DNA of 64,000 nucleotides from Micavibrio sp. UBA1850 (GTDB taxonomy: Bacteria > Pseudomonadota > Alphaproteobacteria > Micavibrionales > Micavibrionaceae): NCBI GenBank assembly GCA_002338525.1, contig DDIM01000001.1, forward strand, positions 31,584 to 95,583, given 5' to 3'. The notes under the pieces were generated by a model that saw only the letters and a program-made list of their open reading frames with translations, was not told where the DNA came from and did no database searches. Below, piece by piece: positions 27,179 to 36,235 of the stretch (within the stretch, counting starts at the first letter, position 1; the number at the start of each line of letters is the position of its first letter). A program made the translations under genes and the position numbers.

Positions 27179-27916
27179 TTATTGCCCCTCGCACAAAGGA
27201 TCTAATGACTTCTCCTCTTCGCTCAATAAACGGTTACATATATAATCAACCATAAAATTAATCTCGTTTGGGTGCATACCCTCGTGCCCACCTTGCAAAA
27301 GCCCCCTCATAAACGAGTAGGATGCGTCTTTTTCCCCCATTTGCAATTGTACAAAAGCAGGCATTTGCGCCGTCCACGCTGGCATGCCGTCTTTATATAA
27401 AGCAGAAAGCTTATAGGCAAGCTCAAGCGCTCGGTCATAATCCTCCACCTGAAATCGCGCCATATAAACAGCATGCGCTAGCCAACGCCATTTTTCTCCC
27501 TTAGATGAATTGCCTACCATTTCTAAATAATCGACAATCGGGCCTAACTTCTTAGGATCTTGGGACGCGCCAAACAGATAGGACGCGATAAAAGGAATAT
27601 AGTTAGATTCGGGATCTAATTCATTTTGCAAAAAAAACCAACGAGAAAGACGTTCAAAATTATAATCCTTAAGGGCTGTCGTTTTACCGCCATACTCACC
27701 AAAATTTTGTATCATTCCCCCATACACACGATACGCAAACGCCTTATCCCCAAGAAACTGAACTTGGGAAGCCCTAAGCGTTGGCACATTTGGAACTGTT
27801 TCAGGAAAAGATAAAATAGGGCGAATACTAAAGGATACAAAAATTTGCAAAATAACAGCTGCAAAAAATACGCCGTATAGAACATGCTCTCCTTTTTTAT
27901 AAAATGCATCTGCCAT
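27179..27916 (-). CDS. one-TM periplasmic protein of pilus locus (PilG-like by position)
   Basis: A 245-residue protein with a short cytoplasmic start, one membrane helix (about 13-33) and a soluble region made of helices resembling TPR units (around residues 60-210), with aromatic-rich surfaces (NFERLSRWFFLQNELDP). No enzyme motif. It follows the ABC permease by 17 bp and is probably made from the same message. In Myxococcus the pilus ABC transporter PilHI has a one-TM partner, PilG; gene position and topology fit that role here, but I see no sequence match I can confirm. Confidence 0.55.
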   Translation of the reverse strand: MADAFYKKGEHVLYGVFFAAVILQIFVSFSIRPILSFPETVPNVPTLRASQVQFLGDKAFAYRVYGGMIQNFGEYGGKTTALKDYNFERLSRWFFLQNELDPESNYIPFIASYLFGASQDPKKLGPIVDYLEMVGNSSKGEKWRWLAHAVYMARFQVEDYDRALELAYKLSALYKDGMPAWTAQMPAFVQLQMGEKDASYSFMRGLLQGGHEGMHPNEINFMVDYICNRLLSEEEKSLDPLCEGQ

Positions 27917-27933
27917 AACATGCCCCCTTGGCG

Positions 27934-28692
27934 TTAAAACTGCCGGCGTACAAAGTCAATCATAGATGCACAGCTTAGCACGCAGACAAAAATCATACCT
28001 TGAACGGTCACAAGAACAAAACCTATGTCTTGGGAACCATATAAAAGCCACGATGATTGCGTCATTAAATCAAGACGAGGTACAAATAAAGAGACCGTTT
28101 TTACAATATTCGACATAACCTCATACGAGCCAAAATGATGAACGTTTGTGACAATGCCTATAAGTTGACCAATTAAACGGGATAAAACATAAAAAGCAAA
28201 TGTGACTATTGTCGCCGATACTGGTGTATTGAGCGCCATTGCAAAAAATAACGCCGCGGCTGCCATGATACTTAGCTCAATAAAGAAACTATAAGCCCAT
28301 AAAAGATAACTCGCCGATACATATGTTTTTCCAACAGCATATACAGCAAGCCCCACTACAATCGAAAAGAAAGCACACAATATTATTAAGGCCAATAGGT
28401 AAGAGCCGATAAAGTTCTTACGCCCTACGGGGCGGGATAGAAGATATTCAATATCCTTATTATCAAATGATTTTCGAATAAAGAAAATCACAAACAAAAC
28501 GACACCAAATACAAAAAGAAGGCGTAGAACGCTTGCGACATATACAAGGACGAATTGATCTTGTTCAACGACGGCCGAGCCACCAAAAAAATAAGACAAA
28601 GAAACGACAAGAGCCATGGCAGCAAGCAGAGAATATATTAGCTTGTCACGCATTGCCGCCAACAACACATACTTAACAATCGTTAAACTCAT
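27934..28692 (-). CDS. ABC-2 type transporter permease of pilus locus
   Basis: A 252-residue integral membrane protein with six hydrophobic helices, the arrangement of ABC-2 permeases. The segment RKSFDNKDIEYLLSRPVGRK between helices 2 and 3 is the typical cytoplasmic coupling loop of the gliding/ABC-2 group. It lacks an ATPase domain; the matching ATPase is probably the gene at 35485-36222, seven kilobases upstream in the same operon. By analogy with Myxococcus PilI it may be needed for pilus assembly or for exporting an unknown component. It is 33 bp after mshL. Confidence 0.75.
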   Translation of the reverse strand: MSLTIVKYVLLAAMRDKLIYSLLAAMALVVSLSYFFGGSAVVEQDQFVLVYVASVLRLLFVFGVVLFVIFFIRKSFDNKDIEYLLSRPVGRKNFIGSYLLALIILCAFFSIVVGLAVYAVGKTYVSASYLLWAYSFFIELSIMAAAALFFAMALNTPVSATIVTFAFYVLSRLIGQLIGIVTNVHHFGSYEVMSNIVKTVSLFVPRLDLMTQSSWLLYGSQDIGFVLVTVQGMIFVCVLSCASMIDFVRRQF

Positions 28693-28725
28693 CTAAAACC
28701 TCATCAGATATAATCTAAAATTAGA

Positions 28726-30618
28726 TTACATCTTAAATGGGCGACGGTCTCTTGCAAAGCTCTTATAAAGGTCTTTATCTGTTTGATGAACAGAATCTTT
28801 ACCAGACTCCAAAATTGTAGACTTAATAAAGATCACAAGTTCTGTTTTTGAAACTGAGTCACCCTGTGTTCTAAATAGGCTTCCGAAAACAGGAAGCTCA
28901 CCAAGAACTGGAATGGCTTCTTGACTAGAGTCATTTCGATCTTCAAGCAATCCGCCAAGAACAGCAACTTCACCAGAGTTCATACGTAACACTGAGTCAA
29001 TTTCTTGTACGTTAATTTGAGGAACGTTTGAAACCACTCCTGTAACACCAGCAAGCGCAACGCCTGGGTCAGGAATAAAGTCTGTAATCCTTGTGATTGT
29101 AGGGCGAACCTGCATCGTAATCGAGTTATTGTCCAAATTGATTGTAGGCAACACATTCACCAACACACCTTCTGGAACATTTCGAATCTTTGAGTCAACA
29201 TCAACAGAACGCGCAGAATTTTGTGTTCCGTCAGTCACGTTAACGTCAAGCTCAAAATAAACCGTGTTCTGCGCAACGTTAAGAGCCGCTGGCTGATTGT
29301 TCAAGACTGTAACACGAGGACTCGCAAGCGCCTTCACTGTTCCAAAACGTGAGATTGCATCAACGATAGCTGAAATATCACCTGATGTGTAAGAGATGAA
29401 CGCTTCATTGGCAGCAGCCCCACCCGATAACGTTGGCGCAGCAAATCCTACACCCGATGTTGCAGCATCTCTAAATCCAATATCAAAATTACCACTAAAC
29501 ACATCAGCGTCCCAGTTGATCCCTGTTGAAAACTCATCCAATAAAGTCACTTCTAAAATCTTTGCTTCAATCAAAACTTGTGACGTGACAGACTTTTCCA
29601 AATCATCCAAATAAGCACTTACCTTTTCATGCATACGCTCATTGGCATATACAGAAACCATACCGGCTTGACGGTTTATTGAAAACGCTGGTTCAAAGTT
29701 AACCTCATTTTCATCTGACGCCCCCGCATTAGATGAAGGAAGCGCACCCACTGAAAGTGTCACATTCGGCGCTTGAACAATGGGAGGTTGCGTTTGATCT
29801 TGTCCAGGTGATGGCAATGGCGAACCACTAATATCAGACTCGTTAACTGCGTCAACGGCAACCACTGGTGCCTGAGGGTTGGCTGATGCCACAGTAATTG
29901 ATGGATCAGCATTCGTCGTCAAATAGTTCTGCCCGGAATTAGACAAAAGTATTTGTGAAATATTTGTGTCTAGCTCACCCCAAAAATCTGCACTCGACTT
30001 ACTTGTGATCGAAAACTCAGACCCAGTATCCGCGCCCTCACCTGTTACAACAGAAATATTGTTTGAAACACTTCCGTTAGTGCCACGGATCACGGATAGA
30101 TAATCAACCTTGTACGTTTCAGTATATGGCGTATCTAGCTCAACGCGCAAAATATCATCATCAAAGCTGTAACGAAGCCCTGCAATTTGTGAAATTCTCT
30201 CAATAACCATATCAAATGGACGATTACGCGCTGTAAAGATAATCGCGCCCGTAATACGAGGGTCTAACTCGACATCATAATCAGCCTGACGCGCCAAATC
30301 ATATAAAACACCCTTAAGAGGAACCTCTTGGTTCACCGCAATTGACACCAATGGCATAGGCCTCAAATTATCTGAAACAGAAGCGACATAAGATTCCAGA
30401 GGCGGAACCCCCTCACCCTCTTCTGAGAAGGATTCAAATTCAAGGTCTCTGGCTGATAGAGCGTCTCTATAGTCTTGAACATTTGCATCTAAACCACGGT
30501 CAATTTTAGTGTGGTTCGCGGTAAGATCACACCCCGAAGATATTAAAACAGCACCAAGTGCAAATAACGACACACAGGAGCGCAATGACGATCTATTGAT
30601 GAATGAACCGGAAATCAT
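28726..30618 (-). CDS. mshL: MSHA-type outer-membrane secretin
   Basis: Forms the outer-membrane channel through which the pilus fibre emerges. The 630-residue lipoprotein has a signal peptide ending LGAVLISSGC (lipidated Cys30), then a secretin/TonB short N-domain (VPLKGVLYDLARQADYDV), a low-complexity Pro/Ala/Ser stretch (about 235-285), and the secretin core with ALASPRVTVLNNQPAALNV and VLGGLLEDRNDSSQEAIPVL near the C-terminus. The length and gene order point to MshL rather than PilQ or GspD. A 125-bp gap separates it from pilU, which may hold an extra promoter. Confidence 0.92.
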   Translation of the reverse strand: MISGSFINRSSLRSCVSLFALGAVLISSGCDLTANHTKIDRGLDANVQDYRDALSARDLEFESFSEEGEGVPPLESYVASVSDNLRPMPLVSIAVNQEVPLKGVLYDLARQADYDVELDPRITGAIIFTARNRPFDMVIERISQIAGLRYSFDDDILRVELDTPYTETYKVDYLSVIRGTNGSVSNNISVVTGEGADTGSEFSITSKSSADFWGELDTNISQILLSNSGQNYLTTNADPSITVASANPQAPVVAVDAVNESDISGSPLPSPGQDQTQPPIVQAPNVTLSVGALPSSNAGASDENEVNFEPAFSINRQAGMVSVYANERMHEKVSAYLDDLEKSVTSQVLIEAKILEVTLLDEFSTGINWDADVFSGNFDIGFRDAATSGVGFAAPTLSGGAAANEAFISYTSGDISAIVDAISRFGTVKALASPRVTVLNNQPAALNVAQNTVYFELDVNVTDGTQNSARSVDVDSKIRNVPEGVLVNVLPTINLDNNSITMQVRPTITRITDFIPDPGVALAGVTGVVSNVPQINVQEIDSVLRMNSGEVAVLGGLLEDRNDSSQEAIPVLGELPVFGSLFRTQGDSVSKTELVIFIKSTILESGKDSVHQTDKDLYKSFARDRRPFKM

Positions 30619-30743
30619 AACTGAAAAAACCTCTTAGCTAGTGCCCATATCAGGCGAGAAAAGTATAAAAATAACAATAATTCGGAAACGAATCACACAC
30701 TTATAATGCCTGTTTATTCACAATAGTGCAAGGGTCACAAAGA

Positions 30744-31874
30744 CTACTCAGAAATTGAAAAACTTGACGTATCAAAAGCCTCAAGACCTGCGCCACCGTC
30801 TCCCCCTAGCTTAACTTTTTGCATCTTGATTTTCATATCTCCCGGAATGTCAGAATTTGCAAGCGCAACTTCTTCTGAGATTTTGCCCTGCTTGTAAAGC
30901 TCAATCAAAGATTGATCAAACGTCATCATTCCCGTTGAAACATTTTGCGACATCACATCTCTAATTTTGACTATAGCTCCCTCACGAATGAGATCTTTAA
31001 TCAGCCCTTGGTTCAACATAATTTCAAGCGCAGGCACCATTCCCCCTTGCCGCGAAGGCAGCAACCTTTGCGATATAATAGCTCGCAAATTCATAGATAA
31101 ATTAAGGCGAACCTGATCATGCATATCTTCTGGGAAAAAGTTAATAACGCGCTCAATCGCCTGATAAGCATTGTTCGTATGCAGTGTCGCCAAGCACAAA
31201 TGCCCTGTCTCGGCAGCCATCACAGTTTGCTCCATAACATCCCGATCACGAACCTCCCCCACCAATATGACGTCAGGGCGCTGTCGCAACGCATTTTTAA
31301 GCGCAATAGAGTAACTTTCCGTATCAACCCCAACCTCGCGTTGCGTCACGATTGATGAAAGATGATCATGGAAATATTCAATAGGGTCTTCAATTGTAAT
31401 AATATGGCCTTGCGCATTTTTATTACGATAGTTGAGCATAGATGCCAAGCTTGTTGACTTACCTGACCCTGTCATACCGGTTACAAGAACCAAGCCGCGT
31501 TTCAGCATCGCAAGCTTTTGCAACATAGGCGGCAGGCTCAGCTCATCCAGTGTCGGAATGCGTGACACAATGCGACGTATCACAATAGCCGGTGCTTGCC
31601 GTTGCCTTAAAACATTAATCCTGAAGCGCCCATGTGCCCCCGCATCTAAAGCTGTATTCAGCTCTCTGTGAGATTCAAAATCTCGCATTTGACGCTGCGT
31701 TAAGAAGCTTGTTAAAATTTCGTTTAAATTCTCTGATGTCAGCTCGTCCTCATCAATAGGCATAAGCTTATTATCCACGCGCAGCATAGGATATGAACCA
31801 TTTGTCAAATACAGGTCAGATGCCTGCGTGACGTTCATTTGCTCCAAATATTCTAAGATTACGGGCGCACTCAA
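30744..31874 (-). CDS. pilU: PilU-type pilus retraction ATPase
   Basis: Cytoplasmic hexameric ATPase of the PilT/PilU group (376 residues). The Walker A GMTGSGKSTS is at 133-142, and DVILVGEVRDRDVMEQTV is the family's Asp-box/Walker B region followed by the His-box (AETGHLCLATLHTNNA). The N-terminal domain has ASDLYLTNGSYPMLRVD, typical of the group. It starts within the last codons of the PilT-like gene (ATGA overlap), so the two are coupled. It has no AIRNLIRE as such; GLIKDLIREG stands at that place. The two together form a retraction pair. Confidence 0.88.
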   Translation of the reverse strand: MSAPVILEYLEQMNVTQASDLYLTNGSYPMLRVDNKLMPIDEDELTSENLNEILTSFLTQRQMRDFESHRELNTALDAGAHGRFRINVLRQRQAPAIVIRRIVSRIPTLDELSLPPMLQKLAMLKRGLVLVTGMTGSGKSTSLASMLNYRNKNAQGHIITIEDPIEYFHDHLSSIVTQREVGVDTESYSIALKNALRQRPDVILVGEVRDRDVMEQTVMAAETGHLCLATLHTNNAYQAIERVINFFPEDMHDQVRLNLSMNLRAIISQRLLPSRQGGMVPALEIMLNQGLIKDLIREGAIVKIRDVMSQNVSTGMMTFDQSLIELYKQGKISEEVALANSDIPGDMKIKMQKVKLGGDGGAGLEAFDTSSFSISE

Positions 31875-33019
31875 AACGAGTACCCCTCATCATCTCCATC
31901 ATCTGATGATTTGCGCTTTTCAGAATCACTGATTTTACCGCCGCCAAGTGAAGCCGCGACTTCATCTGATTCCTCGTCACCATCCTTATCAGATGTTTCA
32001 ACCAGCACGCGACGCGCCTCATCTTCTGCAATAATTCCTGATTCATACAAATCACTCACAGCATCTTCCATCGTCACCATCCCATAGCGCGACCCCGTTT
32101 GCATCATTGAATACATTTGTGGAATTTGGTTCTCACGAATAAGGTTTCGAACAGCGCCTGTCCCGACAAGAACCTCAAAAGCCCCAACACGGCCCTTACC
32201 ATCAGCACGGCGAAGCAAGGCTTGCGCAACAACACCTTGAAGAGAACTGGCAAGCATCGCACGGATCATATCTTTATCGCTTCCCGGGAACACGTCAATA
32301 ATCCTGTCGATTGTTTTTGCAGCAGAACTTGAGTGCAAAGTACCAAATACCAAGTGACCTGTTTCAGCCGCCGTAAGCGCTAGCGAAATTGTTTCGTGGT
32401 CACGCATCTCCCCCACCAGAATAACATCAGGGTCTTCACGAAGCGCACTTTTCAACGCACGCGCAAAAGAATGTGTATCCATGCCTAACTCGCGGTGATT
32501 CACCAAACTCTTTTTTGACGTATGGAAAAATTCAACCGGGTCCTCAACGGTTAGAATGTGGCGCTGTTGTGTTTCATTAATATGATTAACAAGCGCAGCC
32601 AAACTTGTTGACTTACCCGATCCGGTAGGCCCTGTGACCAAAACTATCCCTTTTTCAAGGTCTGCAAATCGGCGAATAACAAGCGGCAGATCAAGCTCTT
32701 CCATCGTCGGAACAACAGATGGAATAGTACGAAACACAGCCGCCGCACCATTTCTCGTGTTAAATGCATTCACACGAAAACGCGCCTTCTCACCAAATGA
32801 GATCGCAAAGTCAATTTCAAGATCTTTTTCGTATTCACCTCGCTGATCGTCGGTCATGATGGAATAAAGCATTGTCCGAATATCATCAGAGGACAAATCA
32901 TCAGATTTTACCCGTTTCAAAAGACCGCTTACACGCACGATTGGCGGGTTTTTCGCACTCAGATGTAGGTCTGATGCATCATTTTGCATCACAAAAGCAA
33001 GAAGCTGGGTTATATCCAA
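31871..33019 (-). CDS. pilT: PilT-type pilus retraction ATPase
   Basis: Hexameric ATPase that depolymerises the pilus, giving twitching or retraction-driven adhesion. 382 residues with DLHLSAKNPPIVRVSG near the start, Walker A GPTGSGKSTS (131-140), the Asp/His boxes and the retraction-type motif AVRNLIRENQIPQM, which is close to the AIRNLIRE of PilT. The C-terminal 40 residues are an acidic, Ser-rich tail absent from typical PilT. MSHA systems usually borrow PilT from elsewhere; a dedicated PilT/PilU pair here is notable. Confidence 0.92.
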   Translation of the reverse strand: MDITQLLAFVMQNDASDLHLSAKNPPIVRVSGLLKRVKSDDLSSDDIRTMLYSIMTDDQRGEYEKDLEIDFAISFGEKARFRVNAFNTRNGAAAVFRTIPSVVPTMEELDLPLVIRRFADLEKGIVLVTGPTGSGKSTSLAALVNHINETQQRHILTVEDPVEFFHTSKKSLVNHRELGMDTHSFARALKSALREDPDVILVGEMRDHETISLALTAAETGHLVFGTLHSSSAAKTIDRIIDVFPGSDKDMIRAMLASSLQGVVAQALLRRADGKGRVGAFEVLVGTGAVRNLIRENQIPQMYSMMQTGSRYGMVTMEDAVSDLYESGIIAEDEARRVLVETSDKDGDEESDEVAASLGGGKISDSEKRKSSDDGDDEGYSF

Positions 33020-33041
33020 AATTATCTCCTATATATTTTAT

Positions 33042-33515
33042 TTAGACGGTCAAGACATATGCCGACCAAAGAGCCGTAAGAACTAATATCCCTAACAATG
33101 TTTTACCCAGAGATTTTAGCATATAAACTTCACGATATCTAAAAAAAATGAACAGAATGCTAACGATAAATGGAAGCGCAAACAGCGCGAGCCCCCCATA
33201 CACCGTAATTCCTAGTATATGAATAATAATTGCGCCCAAAATGCCCATAAACAGTTCAATCGCAACATAGCGCCCCCCTATCGGACGGCGGCAGTAACGG
33301 CATCGCCCCATAAGTGATATCCATGATATAACAGGGATTAGGTCGTACCACGCCAAAACATGTCCGCATGAAGGGCAACTCGACCTTTCCACACCGTCAT
33401 TTTTAGAATGTACAAATGAGCGCCCCATAGGAACCCTATGAACAATCGCCGTCGTAAAACTACCCATAACTATTCCGGATACAAATCCTAAAAAAAGCGG
33501 GGTGTATTCAATCAT
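33042..33515 (-). CDS. orphan prepilin peptidase N-terminal (A24N) domain protein
   Basis: A 157-residue membrane protein matching only the N-terminal domain of type IV prepilin peptidases: GFVSGIVMGSFTTAIVHRVP (residues 10-29), two CxxC pairs (Cys47/50 and Cys72/75) that bind zinc, and RPIGGRYVAIELFMG (77-91). The catalytic part, with its Asp pair and GxGD, is missing: after about residue 92 there are only two more hydrophobic helices and a stop. No frameshift continuation is visible downstream. It might be a remnant, a partner of a peptidase encoded elsewhere, or a pilin N-methyltransferase or chaperone. It lies between the TPR gene and pilT. Confidence 0.85.
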   Translation of the reverse strand: MIEYTPLFLGFVSGIVMGSFTTAIVHRVPMGRSFVHSKNDGVERSSCPSCGHVLAWYDLIPVISWISLMGRCRYCRRPIGGRYVAIELFMGILGAIIIHILGITVYGGLALFALPFIVSILFIFFRYREVYMLKSLGKTLLGILVLTALWSAYVLTV

Positions 33516-33534
33516 ATATCAGGCCTAAACCAGA

Positions 33535-35445
33535 TTATCGGATTTTTGTTAAGCGATCGTATATGACATCACGATTTACCGAACGCCCACCGCCGTGAAC
33601 AGCATCAATACGTAGCGCCATTTCGTAATACTCAACGGCTTTTTTATAATTGCCCTCACGGTCGAATATTACAGCCGCGTTGTAGGGCAATAGCGCATTT
33701 TCAGGCTCTAACCCCATCGCAATATTAATGTAGCGCTGCGCATCTACGTAATTATTCATAGACGCGTACGTCAAACCAATTTGCGCAGCCACACCTGCAT
33801 TTTCAGGCGCATCTTGACGAATGGCGAGCAACTTTTGCAAAGCTACAGCAGGGTATTCTGATTTCAAAAGCCCCAGCATATTCACAAGCGCATCCGCGTT
33901 TTTAGGATATTTCGCAAGCAACTCTTCATACGCTGTCATTGCAGCATTTTCACGCCCCACTTTTTGCAATGCAACCGCACGCCCCATCAAAATGGCTTCG
34001 TCTTTTGGGTTTCTCTTGTACAAACGCTCATAGTAATCAAGCGCCGCATCATAACGACCAAGCTTAAGAGCTCTTTTTGCACGCATAACCTCAGCCTCAA
34101 TAGAGTCAGACGATTTAACATTTGAAACGATCAAATATTTTGATGCTGGCTCAACAACAGGATCAACCGCGGTAGGACCTGATGCCTGCAATGGATCACT
34201 TGGCTGGTTTATCTTTTGAATAGAATCAAAATAGATATCGATGTCACGTGAATTATTTTGTGGTTGTGGTTGCGCTTGCGCAATCACATCCTGATTAAGC
34301 TGTGCCGTGTCAATATTCCCTGTATTTTGCGCAACGTCATCCTCCATACTTACATTAAAGGCATCACCAACAGGCTCTGCTTGACGGCTTTGTGTCGAAA
34401 CCTCGACATTTGCATTAGGATTAGGCATTGACGCATCATCAGTCCCAACAACCTCAACAGTTTCCTCAGGAGCATTAGACGGCGCGTCAGGAATATTTGC
34501 GGCGTTCACTTCAGCGGCATTACTATCCCCTTCAATAAGCTCAGCTGCGATATCTTCTTCGACATTTGCAAAAGCCTCATCTTCACTTATTTGCTCTGCT
34601 GTTTGATCGCCTACCTGATCTGCCATTGCCTGATCCGCCATTGCCTGATCTTCCACTAAAGCATCAACGTCAACGGGCTCACCCAGCATGTCGTTTGCAA
34701 CTTCGTAGGCATCATCTTGACTATCATTCTGACCATCAATAAGGACAACGTCCACCTCTTCTACATCTTGTGGCCGAGCGTCCATAGCATTAATATCGGC
34801 AGTATCACTAGCCTGACCTGCTGCACCCTGAGCTGCTGTAGAAAGATCATCTTGTGGTACGGCGGCAGCCTCTGTTCCTGTAGCTGCATCGGCTACATTT
34901 TCAGAAACAGGCGCAGCCGCTGTATTTGCAGCATACGGCGCGACTGGTGTGCTCGTATTTGCATCAGATGTGAAGTAATAATAACCAGCTCCACCTGCCG
35001 CTAATAGCGCCAAAACGCCAATCACTACGGGCATTTTACTGCCACTAGATTTTTGGGGGCGTGTCGCACCAATAGCCGCCAATGTATCATCTTCTAAATC
35101 TTCAAAATCATCAAACTCTTCATCAGATAACGCCCCATCAACGTCCCCTGCATTTGCTGCGCCATCTGCCACAGGAGAAACATCAACAGCCTCAACGTCA
35201 TCAAACTCCATACCATCTCCACCAGGAAGACCATCTTGAGACAAGCCATCATTTACAGAAACGTCTTCTATTGTTTCTTCAGGGAAATCAAGGCTCCCCG
35301 CGTCTTCAACCTTGCTAACAACTTCCATATCATCAGCCGTGCCAACAACTTCCATGTCATCCACCGTGGAAACTGTTTCATAATCATTTGCATCAAGCTG
35401 ATTATTTTCATCAAGCTTTAACTTGTTATCTTTTTCGTCCGTCAT
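33535..35445 (-). CDS. acidic one-TM protein with C-terminal TPRs (MshN-like)
   Basis: A 636-residue protein in three parts: an acidic cytoplasmic region (1-135) with the repeated phrase VDDMEVVGTADDMEVV, one membrane helix (about 139-158), a long disordered Ala/Asp/Glu/Val-rich linker (160-420) containing the duplicated ADQAMADQAMADQ, and four or five TPR units (about 440-630; YDAALDYYERLYKRNPKDEA is typical). MshN in Vibrio is likewise a one-TM TPR protein of the MSHA locus. It probably scaffolds the inner-membrane platform with the secretin. It follows the ABC ATPase gene by 39 bp. Confidence 0.75.
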   Translation of the reverse strand: MTDEKDNKLKLDENNQLDANDYETVSTVDDMEVVGTADDMEVVSKVEDAGSLDFPEETIEDVSVNDGLSQDGLPGGDGMEFDDVEAVDVSPVADGAANAGDVDGALSDEEFDDFEDLEDDTLAAIGATRPQKSSGSKMPVVIGVLALLAAGGAGYYYFTSDANTSTPVAPYAANTAAAPVSENVADAATGTEAAAVPQDDLSTAAQGAAGQASDTADINAMDARPQDVEEVDVVLIDGQNDSQDDAYEVANDMLGEPVDVDALVEDQAMADQAMADQVGDQTAEQISEDEAFANVEEDIAAELIEGDSNAAEVNAANIPDAPSNAPEETVEVVGTDDASMPNPNANVEVSTQSRQAEPVGDAFNVSMEDDVAQNTGNIDTAQLNQDVIAQAQPQPQNNSRDIDIYFDSIQKINQPSDPLQASGPTAVDPVVEPASKYLIVSNVKSSDSIEAEVMRAKRALKLGRYDAALDYYERLYKRNPKDEAILMGRAVALQKVGRENAAMTAYEELLAKYPKNADALVNMLGLLKSEYPAVALQKLLAIRQDAPENAGVAAQIGLTYASMNNYVDAQRYINIAMGLEPENALLPYNAAVIFDREGNYKKAVEYYEMALRIDAVHGGGRSVNRDVIYDRLTKIR

Positions 35446-35484
35446 GATTATTCCTTACATTCGCTATGACAATAATGGGCATCC

Positions 35485-36222
35485 TTATAACGCGGCCTTC
35501 ATTTGACCTATATTACAAAGAAAGGCTTTTTCTAGAGAGTTTTGATCAAACTGAGCCTTTAAATCCTCAGGAGAGCCAATATATTTTAGCTCACAAGAAT
35601 CAAGTATGGCTATTCTATCACAAAGTTCATCTAAATCTGATAAAATATGGCTACTTAAAAAAACAGTCTGACCACGTGATTTGCACAATGATAATACGTT
35701 TTTGACCCCCGCTCTGGCAAGAGGATCAAGGCCGCTCATTGGCTCGTCAAGGACAAGCAACGCACCGCCCGTTAAAATTGTTGAAATCAACCCTAGCTTT
35801 TGCCCCATACCTTTTGAATATTTCTGAACGCGTTCTGACAGATACGCCTTATCCAAAGACAACGCCTCTGCCAGCTCATAAACATCTTGGTCACTTATCT
35901 TTTGGCCGTATAAATCACCCGTAAAGCGCACAAATTCCATACCACTCATGAACCATGACGGCATAAATTTTTCAGGTAGATACGCAACATTCTTTTTGGC
36001 ATCCACACTTCCCGCAGGATTTCCAAAAATAGAGATATCCCCAGACAACGCCTGACGCAGCCCTAACGCGGACTTAATAAGAGTTGTTTTACCCTGACCG
36101 TTCAGGCCAATAAAACCAAAAACCTCACCTTCGGATAAATCAAAGTTAAGGTTTTTGGCAACAACCTTGTCACCATATCCAACACAGACACCTTTTAGAG
36201 ATAAAGGAATAGCAGAACTCAT
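35485..36222 (-). CDS. ABC transporter ATP-binding protein of pilus locus
   Basis: A 245-residue ABC ATPase with Walker A GLNGQGKTT (39-47), signature YSKGMGQKL in place of LSGGQ (a variant common in ABC-2 systems), Walker B LLVLDEPMSGLDP and the switch SSHILSDLDEL. ATG 36222 was chosen for its GGAG site; a longer frame from 36267 would overlap mshK. It powers the permease at 27934-28692, most likely. In Myxococcus the equivalent PilH is required for pili. It lies between mshK and the TPR gene, 13 bp after mshK, so it belongs to the same operon. Confidence 0.85.
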   Translation of the reverse strand: MSSAIPLSLKGVCVGYGDKVVAKNLNFDLSEGEVFGFIGLNGQGKTTLIKSALGLRQALSGDISIFGNPAGSVDAKKNVAYLPEKFMPSWFMSGMEFVRFTGDLYGQKISDQDVYELAEALSLDKAYLSERVQKYSKGMGQKLGLISTILTGGALLVLDEPMSGLDPLARAGVKNVLSLCKSRGQTVFLSSHILSDLDELCDRIAILDSCELKYIGSPEDLKAQFDQNSLEKAFLCNIGQMKAAL

Positions 36223-36235
36223 CAAACGCTCCAAT

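Noticed and set aside
33042..33515. frameshifted full-length prepilin peptidase
   Set aside because: No peptidase motif (GxGD) was found in any frame before the next gene.
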